The notes: a model not told the origin generated them from the sequence alone. Shown: positions 8,917-18,202, counted from the first letter of the stretch. The stretch: DNA of 64,000 nt from Arthrobacter sp. zg-Y919 (GCF_030142045.1 NZ_CP126242.1:2976001-3040000), one strand, 5' to 3'. A program made the numbers and translations.

Positions 8917-9478
8917 GATCACTGTCCATTTCGTCGAAAAGGGCAAAGCCGAGGTCGGCCCGGAGCCTGCGCCGGGCGCGGTTGATGCGGGAGCGGACGG
9001 TGCCGATGGGCACGCCCGTTGCGGTGGCGATGCCGTCATAGGTCAGGTCCGCCCAGGCATAGAGCAGGATCGCTTCTCGGTCGATCGGGGTCAGCGCGTG
9101 CAGTGCCGCACCGATCCGGGACCGGTCGCCGTCGGCGTCGACCGCCGCGTCCACGTCTTCCAGCCCGTCGGCGGCATGTCCGCGGCCGCCGTTCCGGGCC
9201 AACGCCCGCAGCATGCGGGCTTCGGCGCGGTGATGCCGGCGCAGCAGATTCGTGGCGATGCCGAAGAGCCAGGGCCGTACGGCCTCGGACGGTCCTTCGA
9301 AGCCTGCCCTGCGTTCAAAGGCGATCAGGAAGGTTTCCGCCATCACGTCTTCGGCGGCAAAGTCACCGGCACGCCGGGCCGCGTACCGGTAGATGTCCGG
9401 TGCGTGCCGGTCATAGAGTTCCCCGAATATGGCAGGGCCGCTGCGCGACCGCTCCACAATCTCTTTGTCTGTCTTCAC
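8882..9478 (-). CDS. ECF RNA polymerase sigma factor
   Basis: A 198-residue sigma-70 family factor with region 2 (YDRHAPDIYRYAARR and DVMAETFLIAF) and region 4 (YDGIATATGVPIGTVRSRI followed by RARRRL). The middle linker is acidic and Asp-rich. It overlaps the next gene, encoding a membrane-anchored CU044_5270-like protein, by 35 bp, the typical arrangement of an ECF factor with a surface partner. Target promoters cannot be deduced here. Confidence 0.9.
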   Translation of the reverse strand: MKTDKEIVERSRSGPAIFGELYDRHAPDIYRYAARRAGDFAAEDVMAETFLIAFERRAGFEGPSEAVRPWLFGIATNLLRRHHRAEARMLRALARNGGRGHAADGLEDVDAAVDADGDRSRIGAALHALTPIDREAILLYAWADLTYDGIATATGVPIGTVRSRINRARRRLRADLGFALFDEMDSDHGRTAPAPRNA

Positions 9479-9571
9479 ACCTTGTAATGCCCGATCACCG
9501 GCAATGGTTCACGGATCCCCCGGATTTCTTTTCGACGGCTGCCCCTCTGGGCAACATGCACATTAAACGAC

Positions 9572-9615
9572 GACGGCGCCGCCCGGACTCGCAGGGAGTC
9601 CGGCGCGGCGCCGTC
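9572..9615 (-). terminator. Hairpin terminator after gap
   Basis: A perfect 11 bp stem, GACGGCGCCGC (9572-9582) with GCGGCGCCGTC (9605-9615), enclosing a second small GGACTC/GAGTCC stem. Read on the minus strand it follows the gap stop codon at 9633 and is succeeded by a moderately T-rich GTCGTTTAAT. Confidence 0.65.
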
Positions 9616-9632
9616 GGGCGTGCTTCTTGAGA

Positions 9633-10685
<1,053 letters not shown>

Positions 10686-10693
10686 TTCTCTCC

Positions 10694-10726
10694 TATAATT
10701 ATGCTGTTATTACCGCCACACGTCAA
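10694..10726. promoter_or_regulatory. Back-to-back promoters of gap and the ROK gene with overlapping -10 boxes
   Basis: On the plus strand a perfect TATAAT lies at 10694-10699. On the minus strand the gap promoter reads TTGACG (plus positions 10721-10726), a 17 bp spacer and CATAAT (10703-10698). The two -10 boxes share two bases inside TATAATTATG, so the polymerases would exclude each other. The plus promoter has only a weak -35 near 10671-10676. Confidence 0.65.
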
Positions 10727-10738
10727 AAGGCCACTTCC

Positions 10739-11944
10739 ATGGACGCCTCCGCCAACACCCCGCAGCTGCTGCGCCGCACCAACCTGCGCGCCGTGCTGGA
10801 GGTGCTCCGTGCCGCCCCGTCCGTCACGGGCACCGACCTGATCAACGCCACCGGCCTGACCCGGGCCACGGTGATTGCGGTCTGCGACGACCTGATTGCC
10901 CGCGGCTGGGCCCGCGAAACCGACTCCCCGCGCCTCGACCGGCAGAAAGGCCGGCCCGCCCGCCGGTTCGAGTTCAACGAAAGTGCCGGTTACGTCCTGG
11001 GGCTCGACGTCGGCATCGCCACCGTCCGTGTGCTGGCCGCGGACCTGGCGGGCGTCGTCGTGGGCGAATCAGAGGCGCGGTTCCCGCGTCACGGCGGGGA
11101 GCCGGAGCAGCGACGCCGGGTAGTCACCGAGGCCGTTGACGCCGCGCTGGCGGACGCCGGGATTTCCTCTTCGGCGGTACTGTGCGCCGGGATGGGCATT
11201 GCCGCCCAGGTCACCGGGGCAGGCGTTATGGCCCCGGGGCAGGAGGTGGCGCCCATGTTTGATCTCGGGTTGAGTTCCACCTTCAGCGAGGCCCGGGGCT
11301 GGCCGCTGCTGGTGGAAAATGACGCCAAACTGGCAGCCCTCGCCGAACGCTGGCGCGGCGTTGGTGCCGGTGAGGACAATCTGGCGGTGATCCTGGCCGG
11401 CGAACGCCTGGGCAGCGGCATCATCGAGTCCGGCCGGCTGCTGCACGGCGCATCCGGCGGCACCGGGGCCATGGGCGTCCTGGATCTGGTTGCCGGGGTC
11501 GGCAACGAGGACGGCATCGCGAAGCTCGCGCGCCTCTGGGGCAGCGCCGCGTTGAAGGAGGGGCACAGCGGCAGGATCCGCGAACTCGTGGGGCCGGACA
11601 CCAACCGCGCCTCGGCACGGCTGGTGTTCGAGGCTGCCGAGGCCGGGGATCCGGTGGCCGAGGAAATCCTGGGCCGGATCGCCCGGCGGATGGCCAGGGT
11701 ACTGGCCCTGGTGTCCTCGTTCTTTGATCCCCGGCTTATCGTGATCGGCGGTGCGGTGGCGGCGTCGGCCACGGCCCTCCTGCCCGCCATGACGCAGGAA
11801 CTGGACCGGTATGTGGCGAAGCCGCCCCGCGTTGCCGTCTCGAACCTGGGCACCATGCTCGTCCCCACCGGCGCCGTCCGCCTGGCCCTGGATTATGTGG
11901 AGACCCACCTCCTGGACCTGGTGCCCGAACCGCGCCGGGAGTAG
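10739..11944 (+). CDS. ROK-family transcriptional regulator
   Basis: A 401-residue protein: a winged helix-turn-helix in residues 13-65 (LINATGLTRATVIAVCDDLIARG), then an actin-like ROK domain with LGLDVGIATVRVL as phosphate loop 1 and RLIVIGGAV near the end. The sugar-kinase E-x-GH motif and the CxCGxxGC zinc cluster of many ROK proteins are absent (HGASGGTGAMG stands in that region), so it is a regulator rather than a kinase and may bind its sugar weakly or without zinc. It is divergent from gap and shares its promoter region; autoregulation and control of gap are inferred. Confidence 0.85.
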   Translation: MDASANTPQLLRRTNLRAVLEVLRAAPSVTGTDLINATGLTRATVIAVCDDLIARGWARETDSPRLDRQKGRPARRFEFNESAGYVLGLDVGIATVRVLAADLAGVVVGESEARFPRHGGEPEQRRRVVTEAVDAALADAGISSSAVLCAGMGIAAQVTGAGVMAPGQEVAPMFDLGLSSTFSEARGWPLLVENDAKLAALAERWRGVGAGEDNLAVILAGERLGSGIIESGRLLHGASGGTGAMGVLDLVAGVGNEDGIAKLARLWGSAALKEGHSGRIRELVGPDTNRASARLVFEAAEAGDPVAEEILGRIARRMARVLALVSSFFDPRLIVIGGAVAASATALLPAMTQELDRYVAKPPRVAVSNLGTMLVPTGAVRLALDYVETHLLDLVPEPRRE

Positions 11945-11951
11945 GCGGAAC

Positions 11952-12362
11952 CTACCGCAGTTCCTGGATGCGCAGCTGGTTTCCGGCCGGGTCCCGCAAA
12001 GCGCAGTCGCGGGCTCCCCAGTCCTGCTCCATGGGTTCCTGGATGACGTCCGCTCCCCCGGCGACGGCACGCTCGAAGGTCCCGTCCAGATCTGCGGTTG
12101 CCAGCAGCAGCCCGGCGTAGGTGCCCTTGGCCATCATTTCCCCGATGGTCCGGCGCTCGGCGTCGGTGATGCCCGGGTCAGCCGCAGGCGGCTGGAGGAC
12201 AATGGACGTCCCGGGCTGGTCCGGCGGTCCCACGGTAATCCAGCGCATGTCCTGGTAGCCGACGTCGTTGCGGACCTCGAAGCCGAGCACATCCCGGTAA
12301 AACGCCAGCGAGGCGTCGGGGTCCGAGTGGGGAAGAAAAGCTGCATTGATGGAAATATTCAT
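11952..12362 (-). CDS. VOC-family (glyoxalase-like) protein
   Basis: A 136-residue protein with paired beta-alpha-beta-beta-beta modules of the vicinal oxygen chelate fold. The start reads FLPHSDPDASLAFYRDVLGF, as in many glyoxalase/bleomycin-resistance-like proteins, and DCALRDPAGNQLRIQE is the typical C-terminal strand with its Asp-Pro-x-Gly-Asn turn. It is 5 bp downstream of the AraC-type regulator gene and most likely cotranscribed with it. Substrate not recognisable. Confidence 0.85.
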   Translation of the reverse strand: MNISINAAFLPHSDPDASLAFYRDVLGFEVRNDVGYQDMRWITVGPPDQPGTSIVLQPPAADPGITDAERRTIGEMMAKGTYAGLLLATADLDGTFERAVAGGADVIQEPMEQDWGARDCALRDPAGNQLRIQELR

Positions 12363-12367
12363 CGAAC

Positions 12368-12859
12368 TCACCCTCTTTGGGGCGGCGGCAACCGCCCGTT
12401 CCTGATTGGTCGTTGCACTTTGCGGGTCACACACCCAGGCAGGTCGAGCTCCTGCTGTGCGGCCCGCCGCCGGTAAGTCCCCGGCGGTACGCCCACGAGC
12501 TCGGTAAAACGGGTACTGAAGGTGCCCAGCGACGAGCACCCCACCGCGAAGCACACCTCAGTGACACTGAGGGTGCTGCAGCGCAGCAGGGTCATGGCAC
12601 GTTCAATGCGCCGGGTCATGAGATAGGAGTACGGCGATTCCCCGTATGCCAGCCGAAACTGGCGGCTGAGATGCCCGGCGGAAAGATGGACCCCGCGGGC
12701 GAGGGCTTCCACGTCCAGCGGCTTGTTAAACTCGCGGTCCATCCGGTCCCGCACCCGGCGCAGCCGGGCGAGCTCCGCCAACCGGCGGGAGGTGTCCACC
12801 GACCGGCTGGATCCTTGGTCCCTGTCCGCAGTCACTGATGCTGAAGCTGCGCCACTCAT
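12368..12859 (-). CDS. AraC-family transcriptional regulator (short)
   Basis: A 163-residue regulator composed almost only of the DNA-binding domain. Two HTH units run from about residue 35 to 135 (VEALARGVHLSAGHLSRQFR, then VTEVCFAVGCSSLGTFSTRF and VGVPPGTYRR). There is no sizeable ligand-binding N-terminal domain, only a Ser/Arg-rich lead. Gene order AraC then VOC with a 5 bp gap is a frequent pair in actinobacteria; the regulator may control the pair. Confidence 0.88.
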   Translation of the reverse strand: MSGAASASVTADRDQGSSRSVDTSRRLAELARLRRVRDRMDREFNKPLDVEALARGVHLSAGHLSRQFRLAYGESPYSYLMTRRIERAMTLLRCSTLSVTEVCFAVGCSSLGTFSTRFTELVGVPPGTYRRRAAQQELDLPGCVTRKVQRPIRNGRLPPPQRG

Positions 12860-12959
12860 CGAATGCTTCCCTGCTGCTGTCCTGTCTGGTGTTCCACCTA
12901 CGCTACCGACGGCCGGGGGAAGGCGCTTCTCGATTCCTGATCATTTTTGGCCCCTTACC

Positions 12960-12989
12960 AAGGGCCGGGTGCCTCTGCACCCGGCCCTT
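12960..12989. terminator. Strong hairpin between AraC and acidic-protein genes
   Basis: A perfect 13 bp stem AAGGGCCGGGTGC / GCACCCGGCCCTT with a CTCT loop lies 7 bp after the stop codon of the minus-strand gene ending at 12996. No clear T-run follows on either strand, so termination strength is uncertain. Confidence 0.5.
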
Positions 12990-12995
12990 AATCAA

Positions 12996-13460
12996 CTACG
13001 CCTGGTCTGAACCATCCGCGGTTCCGTCGGCGGATTCCCGGTCCTCATCCGGCCCGCCGTCGTGATCGTCATGGTGGCCGCCGTCGTGGTGGCGGTCGTC
13101 GTCGGGTCCGCCGTGATCGTGGCGGCCGTCGGGTCCGTCCTCTGCATTTCCCTCGGCACCCTGGTCCCCGTCATTGGGTCCCTGGGCGTCCTGGTCCTGG
13201 TCCTTTTCGTCCTGGTCCTTCTGATCCTTCTGGTCCTGGTCTTTCTGGTCCTGGTCCTGGTCCTGGCCGTCGACCCGGCCCTCACCCTGCCCGGCATCCT
13301 GCCCGGCATCCTGCTCCTGCGTTGTGGTGCCGGCCTGCTCAAGATCATCGTTATCCGCTACAGCAGTACCCGCGAAGAAACTGGCAACCAGAAGCCCAAT
13401 ACCGGCAAGGGCACTACCGCCCCAGACGACGGCTTTCCTGGTTCCGCTCCGCATTCCCAT
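12996..13460 (-). CDS. Secreted, extremely Asp/Gln- and His-rich protein of unknown function
   Basis: A 154-residue predicted exported protein. Residues 1-36 look like a signal peptide (RKAVVWGGSALAGIGLLVASFFAGTAVA, given here as a description of a Lys/Arg start, a hydrophobic core and an AxA site). The mature part has no globular pattern: it starts with a Gln/Ala/Gly stretch, continues with short KDQDQ-type repeats, and ends with an Asp/Gly/His block containing HDH, HH and HHDDH. Such composition suggests cation binding or a hydrophilic surface coat, but no family is recognised. GGAGGTGA lies 9 bp before the ATG. Confidence 0.7.
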   Translation of the reverse strand: MGMRSGTRKAVVWGGSALAGIGLLVASFFAGTAVADNDDLEQAGTTTQEQDAGQDAGQGEGRVDGQDQDQDQKDQDQKDQKDQDEKDQDQDAQGPNDGDQGAEGNAEDGPDGRHDHGGPDDDRHHDGGHHDDHDGGPDEDRESADGTADGSDQA

Positions 13461-13635
13461 AGTGGTGTTTCACCTCCGAAAAAGTGGTTCGCTGACAGTT
13501 CCATAGTCGAGCAGGAATCTTGGAGGATTCTTGGAAACCGCCGGAGGCAAGCAGGATGCGCGGCCGCCGGTGCGGGCGCCGGTGCGGCCCCTACCCAGAG
13601 ATATGCTTGGCGGCGTATATATTGATCCGGGCCCG

Positions 13636-13863
13636 TTAGCGCCAGTAATTGTTCGCGGCGGCGACGGTCGCGAACTCCACGGCCACGACGTGCGAGGCCG
13701 CGATAATACTGTCCGGATTGTTGGCATAGGCATCACGGATAATGTGCTCCACCTGCCCGTCCGGCTGGATCGCGAAGGCCGTCTGGAGCGCCAGGTTAAT
13801 GGCCAGCTGGCGTCCTTCCTCCGGAGTCGCACATGTAAGTGAATTATTCGGCACCAGCTCCAT
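13636..13863 (-). CDS. Small hypothetical protein
   Basis: A 75-residue protein starting at ATG 13863 (MELVPNNSLTCATPEEGRQL). Composition is mixed and globular, without membrane helix or signal peptide; it contains an AINLALQTAF helix and AASHVVAVEFATVAAANNYW near the end. An in-frame upstream start at 13941 would add 26 Arg-rich residues and looks less likely. It lies between the acidic protein gene and a GT9 gene, all on the minus strand, 81 bp from the latter. No family recognised. Confidence 0.55.
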   Translation of the reverse strand: MELVPNNSLTCATPEEGRQLAINLALQTAFAIQPDGQVEHIIRDAYANNPDSIIAASHVVAVEFATVAAANNYWR

Positions 13864-13944
13864 GGTGTCCGTCCTGTCCTCTAGTCGGCGGACCCGGGCG
13901 GATACACCCGTTCCCCTCAGTTTCACGCCGCGGGACGCCACCGC

Positions 13945-15138
13945 TCAAGGCGTCATGCTGCATTTCCCCCGCCAACCCCCGCTTTGCACCGCCAGCAGCT
14001 CCTCGACGTCGGTCCACACGTCGTCCACCGGCACTCCGGCGACGAAAGAGTCATCGTGTTCGCACCGCTCGGCCGTCCAGCCCACCTGCGTGACGTCCGC
14101 CTTGCAGACGGGGCAGTCGGACACCCAGGCCATGTGCACCCGGTGCGTGGCGCGGCCAATCGCCCCGGCATTCACCACGTTGCCGAACCAGTAAATCCCC
14201 ACCGTTGCCGTCCCGACGGCCTGCGCCAGGTGCCGCGGACCGCTGTCATTACCCACCATCACGGTGCTGGCCTGCAGCAGGGCCGCGAGCGTGCCAATGC
14301 CCAGTTCACCGGCCAGCGAGCGGACGGGTGCCCCGGGTCCGGCGGCGGCGAGTGCCAGGTCCGCGACCTCCTGCGCCAGGTCCCGGTCGGCGTCGTTCCC
14401 CACCACCACGACCTGGCAGCCCTGCGCGACGGCGAGTGCCGCCAGCTCGGCGAAGGACGACGCCGGCCACCGCCGCCGCGGATCGGTGGCCCCGGGGTGC
14501 AGGGTCAGCAGTTTCCCGTCCGGCTTCAGCAGTGCGGAAACGAAAGCCGCTTCTGCGGGGAGGACCGGCAGCTGCGCGTCCAGGCTGACGGGGGCGGCAC
14601 CGGCAAGCCCGGCCACCTCCAGCGCGCGGAACACCTCATGCTGGTAGTAGATGTAGGGGATGCTCCGGTCCAACGCCGCGGCGTCGGGGGTGCGGGTCCC
14701 CACGGTGTGCCGGGCACCCAGGCCAAGCAGGAAGGGATTCGAATTCCGCCCGCCGCCGTGCACCTGCACGGCCAGGTCAAAGCGCTCCTGCCGCATCCTG
14801 GCCAGGAACTCCTCCACCACCCGCGGGTCCTCCGGTCCGGCGGCGATTCCGGGGGCCGCGGGCAACACCTCCACCCGGTGCACCGGTCCTGGCCGGTCAA
14901 TCAAAAGGGCAGCGTGCAGGGCCGTTCCCAAGAGTGTGATGGAGGCGGCGGGATACGCGGCGGCAAGTGCCTCGATGGCGGGGAGCGCAAACATCAGGTC
15001 ACCGAGGCCGCCGCCGCGGAGTACGGCGATCTTTTCCACCCCGGCAAAGCGAGGGGCCAGCGGGCCTACGCCGCGGGCCAATCCATCCCGCTGTCCCGGC
15101 GCGGGCCACGGCCGTCCTGAGGGGGGTGCCTGGGTCAT
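13945..15138 (-). CDS. Glycosyltransferase family 9 (heptosyltransferase-like)
   Basis: A 397-residue GT-B enzyme. RGGGLGDLMFALPAIEALAA is the acceptor-side signature of the WaaF/WaaC family, HPGATDPRRRWP and GNDSGPRHLAQAVGTATVGI are its ADP-heptose-binding loops. Near the C-terminus a Cys-rich part (DCPVCKADV, then RCEHDD) may bind zinc. GT9 members use ADP-heptose in Gram-negatives; together with the GmhA/HldE-like genes at 1743-3745 and 30345-31928 this suggests transfer of a heptose-type sugar in a probable Gram-positive. ATG 15138 is chosen over upstream candidates because MTQAPPSG precedes the conserved start closely. Confidence 0.85.
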   Translation of the reverse strand: MTQAPPSGRPWPAPGQRDGLARGVGPLAPRFAGVEKIAVLRGGGLGDLMFALPAIEALAAAYPAASITLLGTALHAALLIDRPGPVHRVEVLPAAPGIAAGPEDPRVVEEFLARMRQERFDLAVQVHGGGRNSNPFLLGLGARHTVGTRTPDAAALDRSIPYIYYQHEVFRALEVAGLAGAAPVSLDAQLPVLPAEAAFVSALLKPDGKLLTLHPGATDPRRRWPASSFAELAALAVAQGCQVVVVGNDADRDLAQEVADLALAAAGPGAPVRSLAGELGIGTLAALLQASTVMVGNDSGPRHLAQAVGTATVGIYWFGNVVNAGAIGRATHRVHMAWVSDCPVCKADVTQVGWTAERCEHDDSFVAGVPVDDVWTDVEELLAVQSGGWRGKCSMTP

Positions 15139-15262
15139 TGCTGTCCTCCGGTCGCTGCCGCCGGTCCTGTAGCTCGCCACCCTAGGGGGCGCAGCCGCCG
15201 GGTCCAAGGGTGGTCATGGTTCCGCACAGCCAGCCGTTTGGTGCCGTGCCGCGCCGCGAAGG

Positions 15263-16204
15263 TCAGTCCTCCGGCAGCTTGGCCGCCAGGATGCCGCGGA
15301 TGTAGTCGCGGTTCATGGCCGAAACGGTGAGGCCGTCACCGCCGTAGTGCTCCACGCACATGGGACCGTCGAAGCCGGAGTCGAGAGCCATGCCGATCGC
15401 CTCCCGGTAGTTGATGAACCCGAGGGCCAGGGGCGCCGGCGCGGAGGCGTAGGAACCTGTGGCGGGGTCGTAGTCCCGGAAGTAGTTCTTCAACTGCCAG
15501 TAGTTGGCGTGGGGCAGCATCTTGGCCAGCATTCCGCGCCAGTCCTCGACCCCGCGGTGCAGGCGGACGATGTTGCCGATATCCGGACACAGCCCCACGT
15601 TGGGCAGGTCCACGGCGGTGACCAGCTGGACGGAACTGTCGGCCGTGCCGAGGAAGGTCCCCTCATACATTTCCAGGGAAAGGCTCACGCCCCGTTCGGC
15701 GGCGTACTCGCCGAGCTCGCGGAACCGCGACGCCGCCCGCTCCTGGTTTTCCGGGGTGTCCTCGTCCTCGGCCCCCGGAGCCAGCCAGAACCAGGTCGCG
15801 TCCTTCTGTGCCTGGGTCAGCGGATCATGCAGGCCCAGGCACACCATGGACACCTCGAGGTCCGCCGCAGCATCGATGGTCCGCTTCGTGTAGGCGAGGT
15901 TGCGCTGCGCCTGCTCCCCGTCGGGGGTGATGACGCTCTTGCGCGTCACGGCGATGTCACTGAACGCCAGGCCGTAGGAACGGGCCGTCTCCAGCAGCTG
16001 CTTCCTGCCCACGGAGTCCAGATCGCCCGGACGCACCCAGGAATCGGTGAGATCAACGTAGTCGAATCCCGCGTCACGGACCTCACGGAGGGTTTGTTTC
16101 CACCCTGCAGGACCGGCCGTGGTTCGGTCCTGACCGTCCGTGGTGATGCCGGCGAAGTTCAGGAGGGCCGCACCTATCGGCCAGTTTCCGGCACTGTAAT
16201 CCAT
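15263..16204 (-). CDS. Xylose-isomerase-like TIM barrel protein (sugar phosphate isomerase/epimerase family)
   Basis: A 313-residue (beta/alpha)8 protein of the AP-endonuclease-2/xylose isomerase-like superfamily. Likely metal ligands are Glu in SLSLEMYEGTFLG, Asp in GLCPDIGNIVRLH, and Glu in GPMCVEHYGGDG; WQLKNYFRDYD is also conserved-looking. The family contains epimerases, isomerases and, as I recall, the 3-oxo-isoapionate decarboxylase OiaC that yields L-erythrulose. It is divergent from a GntR gene with a CCTATAGG palindrome between them, the same palindrome found before the erythrulose kinase operon, so a step making erythrulose from a sugar acid is inferred. An AGGAG-like site precedes ATG 16204. 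Confidence 0.8.
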   Translation of the reverse strand: MDYSAGNWPIGAALLNFAGITTDGQDRTTAGPAGWKQTLREVRDAGFDYVDLTDSWVRPGDLDSVGRKQLLETARSYGLAFSDIAVTRKSVITPDGEQAQRNLAYTKRTIDAAADLEVSMVCLGLHDPLTQAQKDATWFWLAPGAEDEDTPENQERAASRFRELGEYAAERGVSLSLEMYEGTFLGTADSSVQLVTAVDLPNVGLCPDIGNIVRLHRGVEDWRGMLAKMLPHANYWQLKNYFRDYDPATGSYASAPAPLALGFINYREAIGMALDSGFDGPMCVEHYGGDGLTVSAMNRDYIRGILAAKLPED

Positions 16205-16262
16205 GTTGCTCTCCTTGGAAGTCGGCAAAAGCGGGAACTGGCGGGAGGGTGCTGGCCAACAC

Positions 16263-16270
16263 CCTATAGG
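16263..16270. promoter_or_regulatory. CCTATAGG palindrome, candidate GntR operator (copy 1)
   Basis: The perfect 8 bp palindrome CCTATAGG lies in the 117 bp between the TIM barrel gene (minus) and the GntR gene (plus), 59 bp from the former and 52 bp from the latter. The same sequence recurs at 17097-17104, upstream of the next operon. Short palindromes of this type are typical for GntR/FadR-family regulators. Confidence 0.5.
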
Positions 16271-16321
16271 ATATTGGCAGGCTGTCCACCCGGAAGCGGC
16301 GGGCGTGGATAAGGGAGCGGC

Positions 16322-17035
16322 ATGGAGAAGAACGTTGCTGGCGGGGCATGGATCGAACGCAGCATCCTGACCGACCAGGTACACAAGGAAATCCTCGCGC
16401 GCCTCATGGACGGGAAGCTGGAATCCGGCGCTTCCATCAGCATCGACGGAACGGCGCGTGAGCTTGGGGTGTCGCCGACGCCGGTGCGGGAGGCCTTGGC
16501 CCGGCTCGAGTCCACGGGCCTGGTGACCCGTGCCGCACTGAGGGGCTACCGGGCTGCGCCGCGGCTCAACCGGGAGGAACTCCTCGACTTGATGGACGCC
16601 CGGCTGCTGCTCGAGCCGCACAACGCGGAAGTCGCCTGCATCCGCGCGGACGACGCCTTCCTCGCTGCTTTGGAGCACACCATCGAGGACCTCCGGCAGG
16701 CACCGAACGGGCCGCACTTCGCCGACTACCGTTCCTATTGGGAGGCCGACGAGCGTTTCCACCGCATGATCGCCGAGCAGACGGATAACAAATTCCTGGT
16801 CGGTGCCTACACCTCTCTTGGCGGACACGTGCACCGGTTCCGACTGTTCAGCGGAACCGGTGTCGATGATGCCGGCAGTGCAATCGAGGAACATACCCGG
16901 ATTCTGGATGCCATGCGCCGCGGGGACGCTGGGGCGGCCCGGACCGCGATGGCCGGCCATCTCCGCGGCGTCCGCGAACGTGCCGCCCGGGAAAACGGTA
17001 CCCCCGGCGAAAGCGGCGGAAGCAAGCCCGCTTAA
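16322..17035 (+). CDS. GntR-family regulator, FadR-type (FCD domain)
   Basis: A 237-residue regulator. Residues 13-80 form the winged helix (ARELGVSPTPVREALARLES), and the rest is an all-helical FCD ligand-binding domain with candidate metal ligands in EADERFHRMIAEQ, EEHTRILDAMRRGD and AGHLRGVRE. FCD regulators usually bind carboxylic or sugar acids, which fits a sugar-acid pathway in the surrounding genes. The ATG follows GGGAG. The CCTATAGG palindromes on both sides of the gene are likely its binding sites. Confidence 0.88.
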   Translation: MEKNVAGGAWIERSILTDQVHKEILARLMDGKLESGASISIDGTARELGVSPTPVREALARLESTGLVTRAALRGYRAAPRLNREELLDLMDARLLLEPHNAEVACIRADDAFLAALEHTIEDLRQAPNGPHFADYRSYWEADERFHRMIAEQTDNKFLVGAYTSLGGHVHRFRLFSGTGVDDAGSAIEEHTRILDAMRRGDAGAARTAMAGHLRGVRERAARENGTPGESGGSKPA

Positions 17036-17095
17036 CCTGCGGAGCCCACCTATACTCTCCCGCACCATGGTTGACACCACCGGGACGCGTGTGGA

Positions 17096-17105
17096 TCCTA
17101 TAGGA
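17096..17105. promoter_or_regulatory. TCCTATAGGA palindrome, candidate GntR operator (copy 2)
   Basis: A perfect 10 bp palindrome containing CCTATAGG, placed about 108 bp before the start of the oxidoreductase-kinase-isomerase operon. It matches copy 1 near the GntR gene start, linking both transcripts to one regulator. Confidence 0.55.
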
Positions 17106-17196
17106 AACACGACGGGCATCCCGGTGTAGCTTCTACCGTTTTCCTGTCCCACAACCGCACCTCCGGTGGCGCCGTGTCCCTAGACGCATGCACATC

Positions 17197-17203
17197 AGAG
17201 GAG
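17197..17203 (+). promoter_or_regulatory. Ribosome binding site deciding the GTG start of the oxidoreductase gene
   Basis: AGAGGAG at 17197-17203 directly abuts an ATG at 17204, too close for initiation, but lies 9 bases before GTG 17213, the normal spacing. The GTG is therefore preferred as the start. Confidence 0.6.
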
Positions 17204-17212
17204 ATGGCGATC

Positions 17213-18202
17213 GTGACTCAGCGCTCAGTAGCAGTTGTGGGTTCGGGATACATGGGTGGGGGCATCGCGCAGATGCTGGCCCTCGGGGGTGCGCGCGTCG
17301 CCCTGGCGGACGTTTCGCAGGAGGTCGCGGAAAAGAACCTCGGGCGCCTGCTCACTGAAGCTGAACAGTTCGTTGCGGACGGATTGTTCCCGGCGGACGC
17401 GGTGCAGCGCCTGCAGGAGAACCTGTGGGCCGCTCCGGGCATTGAAGAAGCCGTCGCGGATGCCTCCTACATTGCGGAGGCAGTCCCGGAGATCATCGAG
17501 ATCAAGCACAGCACCCTGCGCCGAATCAGTGCGGCGGCGCGGCCGGACGCCGTCATCGGGTCCAATACCTCGACCATCCTCATCGCCAGGCTCGCGGAGG
17601 CGGTCGACCACCCCGGCCGTTTTCTCGGCGTCCACTTCTCGAACCCGGCACCGTTTATCCCCGGCGTCGAGGTTATCCCCCATGCCGGCACAAGCCCGGA
17701 AACGGTGGAGACGGCGCAGGAAATCGTCACGCTCACCGGCAAACGGTCCGCCGTCGTCAAGGACGTCACCGGATTCGTGCTCAACCGCCTGCAGTACGCA
17801 CTGTTCCACGAGGCCGCGCAGCTGGTCGAGGAAGGCATCGCCACGGCGGAGGACGTCGATACCCTCGTGCGCACCACCTTCGGCTTCCGCCTGCCGTTCT
17901 TTGGCCCGTTCGCCATCGCGGACATGGCCGGACTGGATGTCTACTCGTTCTGCTACGCCTCACTGCAGACCGAGTTTCCCGAACGGTTCGCCACCCCTAA
18001 GGCCCTGCAGGATCTCGTTGATGCAGGGAAACTCGGAACCAAGTCAGGCGGTGGCTTCCTGCAGATCCCGGCTGAGCAGACGGACAACCTTGTTGCCTAC
18101 CGCAACAAGGCCTATGTGGCCATGGCCGGGCTGCTTAACGTGCTCGGCCCGAGCCCTGTCGATGCGGTAGTCAAGGACGGCACTGCCCCGAACACCCGCT
18201 GA
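17213..18202 (+). CDS. 3-hydroxyacyl-CoA dehydrogenase-like oxidoreductase, probably a hydroxy/sugar acid dehydrogenase
   Basis: A 329-residue NAD-dependent enzyme of the 3HCDH/lambda-crystallin family. VVGSGYMGGGIAQ is the dinucleotide-binding loop, SNTSTI and GVHFSNPAPFIPGVEVIPH hold the active-site His-Glu region, and VKDVTGFVLNRLQYAL is the helix opening the C-terminal domain. Besides fatty acid enzymes the family includes L-gulonate 3-dehydrogenase, which makes a 3-oxo sugar acid that can lose CO2. Placement next to an erythrulose-type kinase and isomerases suggests such a sugar-acid step. Family membership is clear; substrate is inference. Confidence 0.82.
   Translation: MTQRSVAVVGSGYMGGGIAQMLALGGARVALADVSQEVAEKNLGRLLTEAEQFVADGLFPADAVQRLQENLWAAPGIEEAVADASYIAEAVPEIIEIKHSTLRRISAAARPDAVIGSNTSTILIARLAEAVDHPGRFLGVHFSNPAPFIPGVEVIPHAGTSPETVETAQEIVTLTGKRSAVVKDVTGFVLNRLQYALFHEAAQLVEEGIATAEDVDTLVRTTFGFRLPFFGPFAIADMAGLDVYSFCYASLQTEFPERFATPKALQDLVDAGKLGTKSGGGFLQIPAEQTDNLVAYRNKAYVAMAGLLNVLGPSPVDAVVKDGTAPNTR

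Noticed and set aside
13195..13265. Repeats of CTGGTCCTGGTC as a CRISPR or tandem repeat array
   Set aside because: They are coding repeats of Asp/Gln codons without spacers of regular length.
13062..13625. Plus-strand open frame with a long run of Val and Leu, looking like a membrane protein
   Set aside because: It is the reverse complement of the Asp/Gln repeats of the exported protein on the minus strand; GAC/CAG codons read as GTC/CTG produce the false hydrophobicity.
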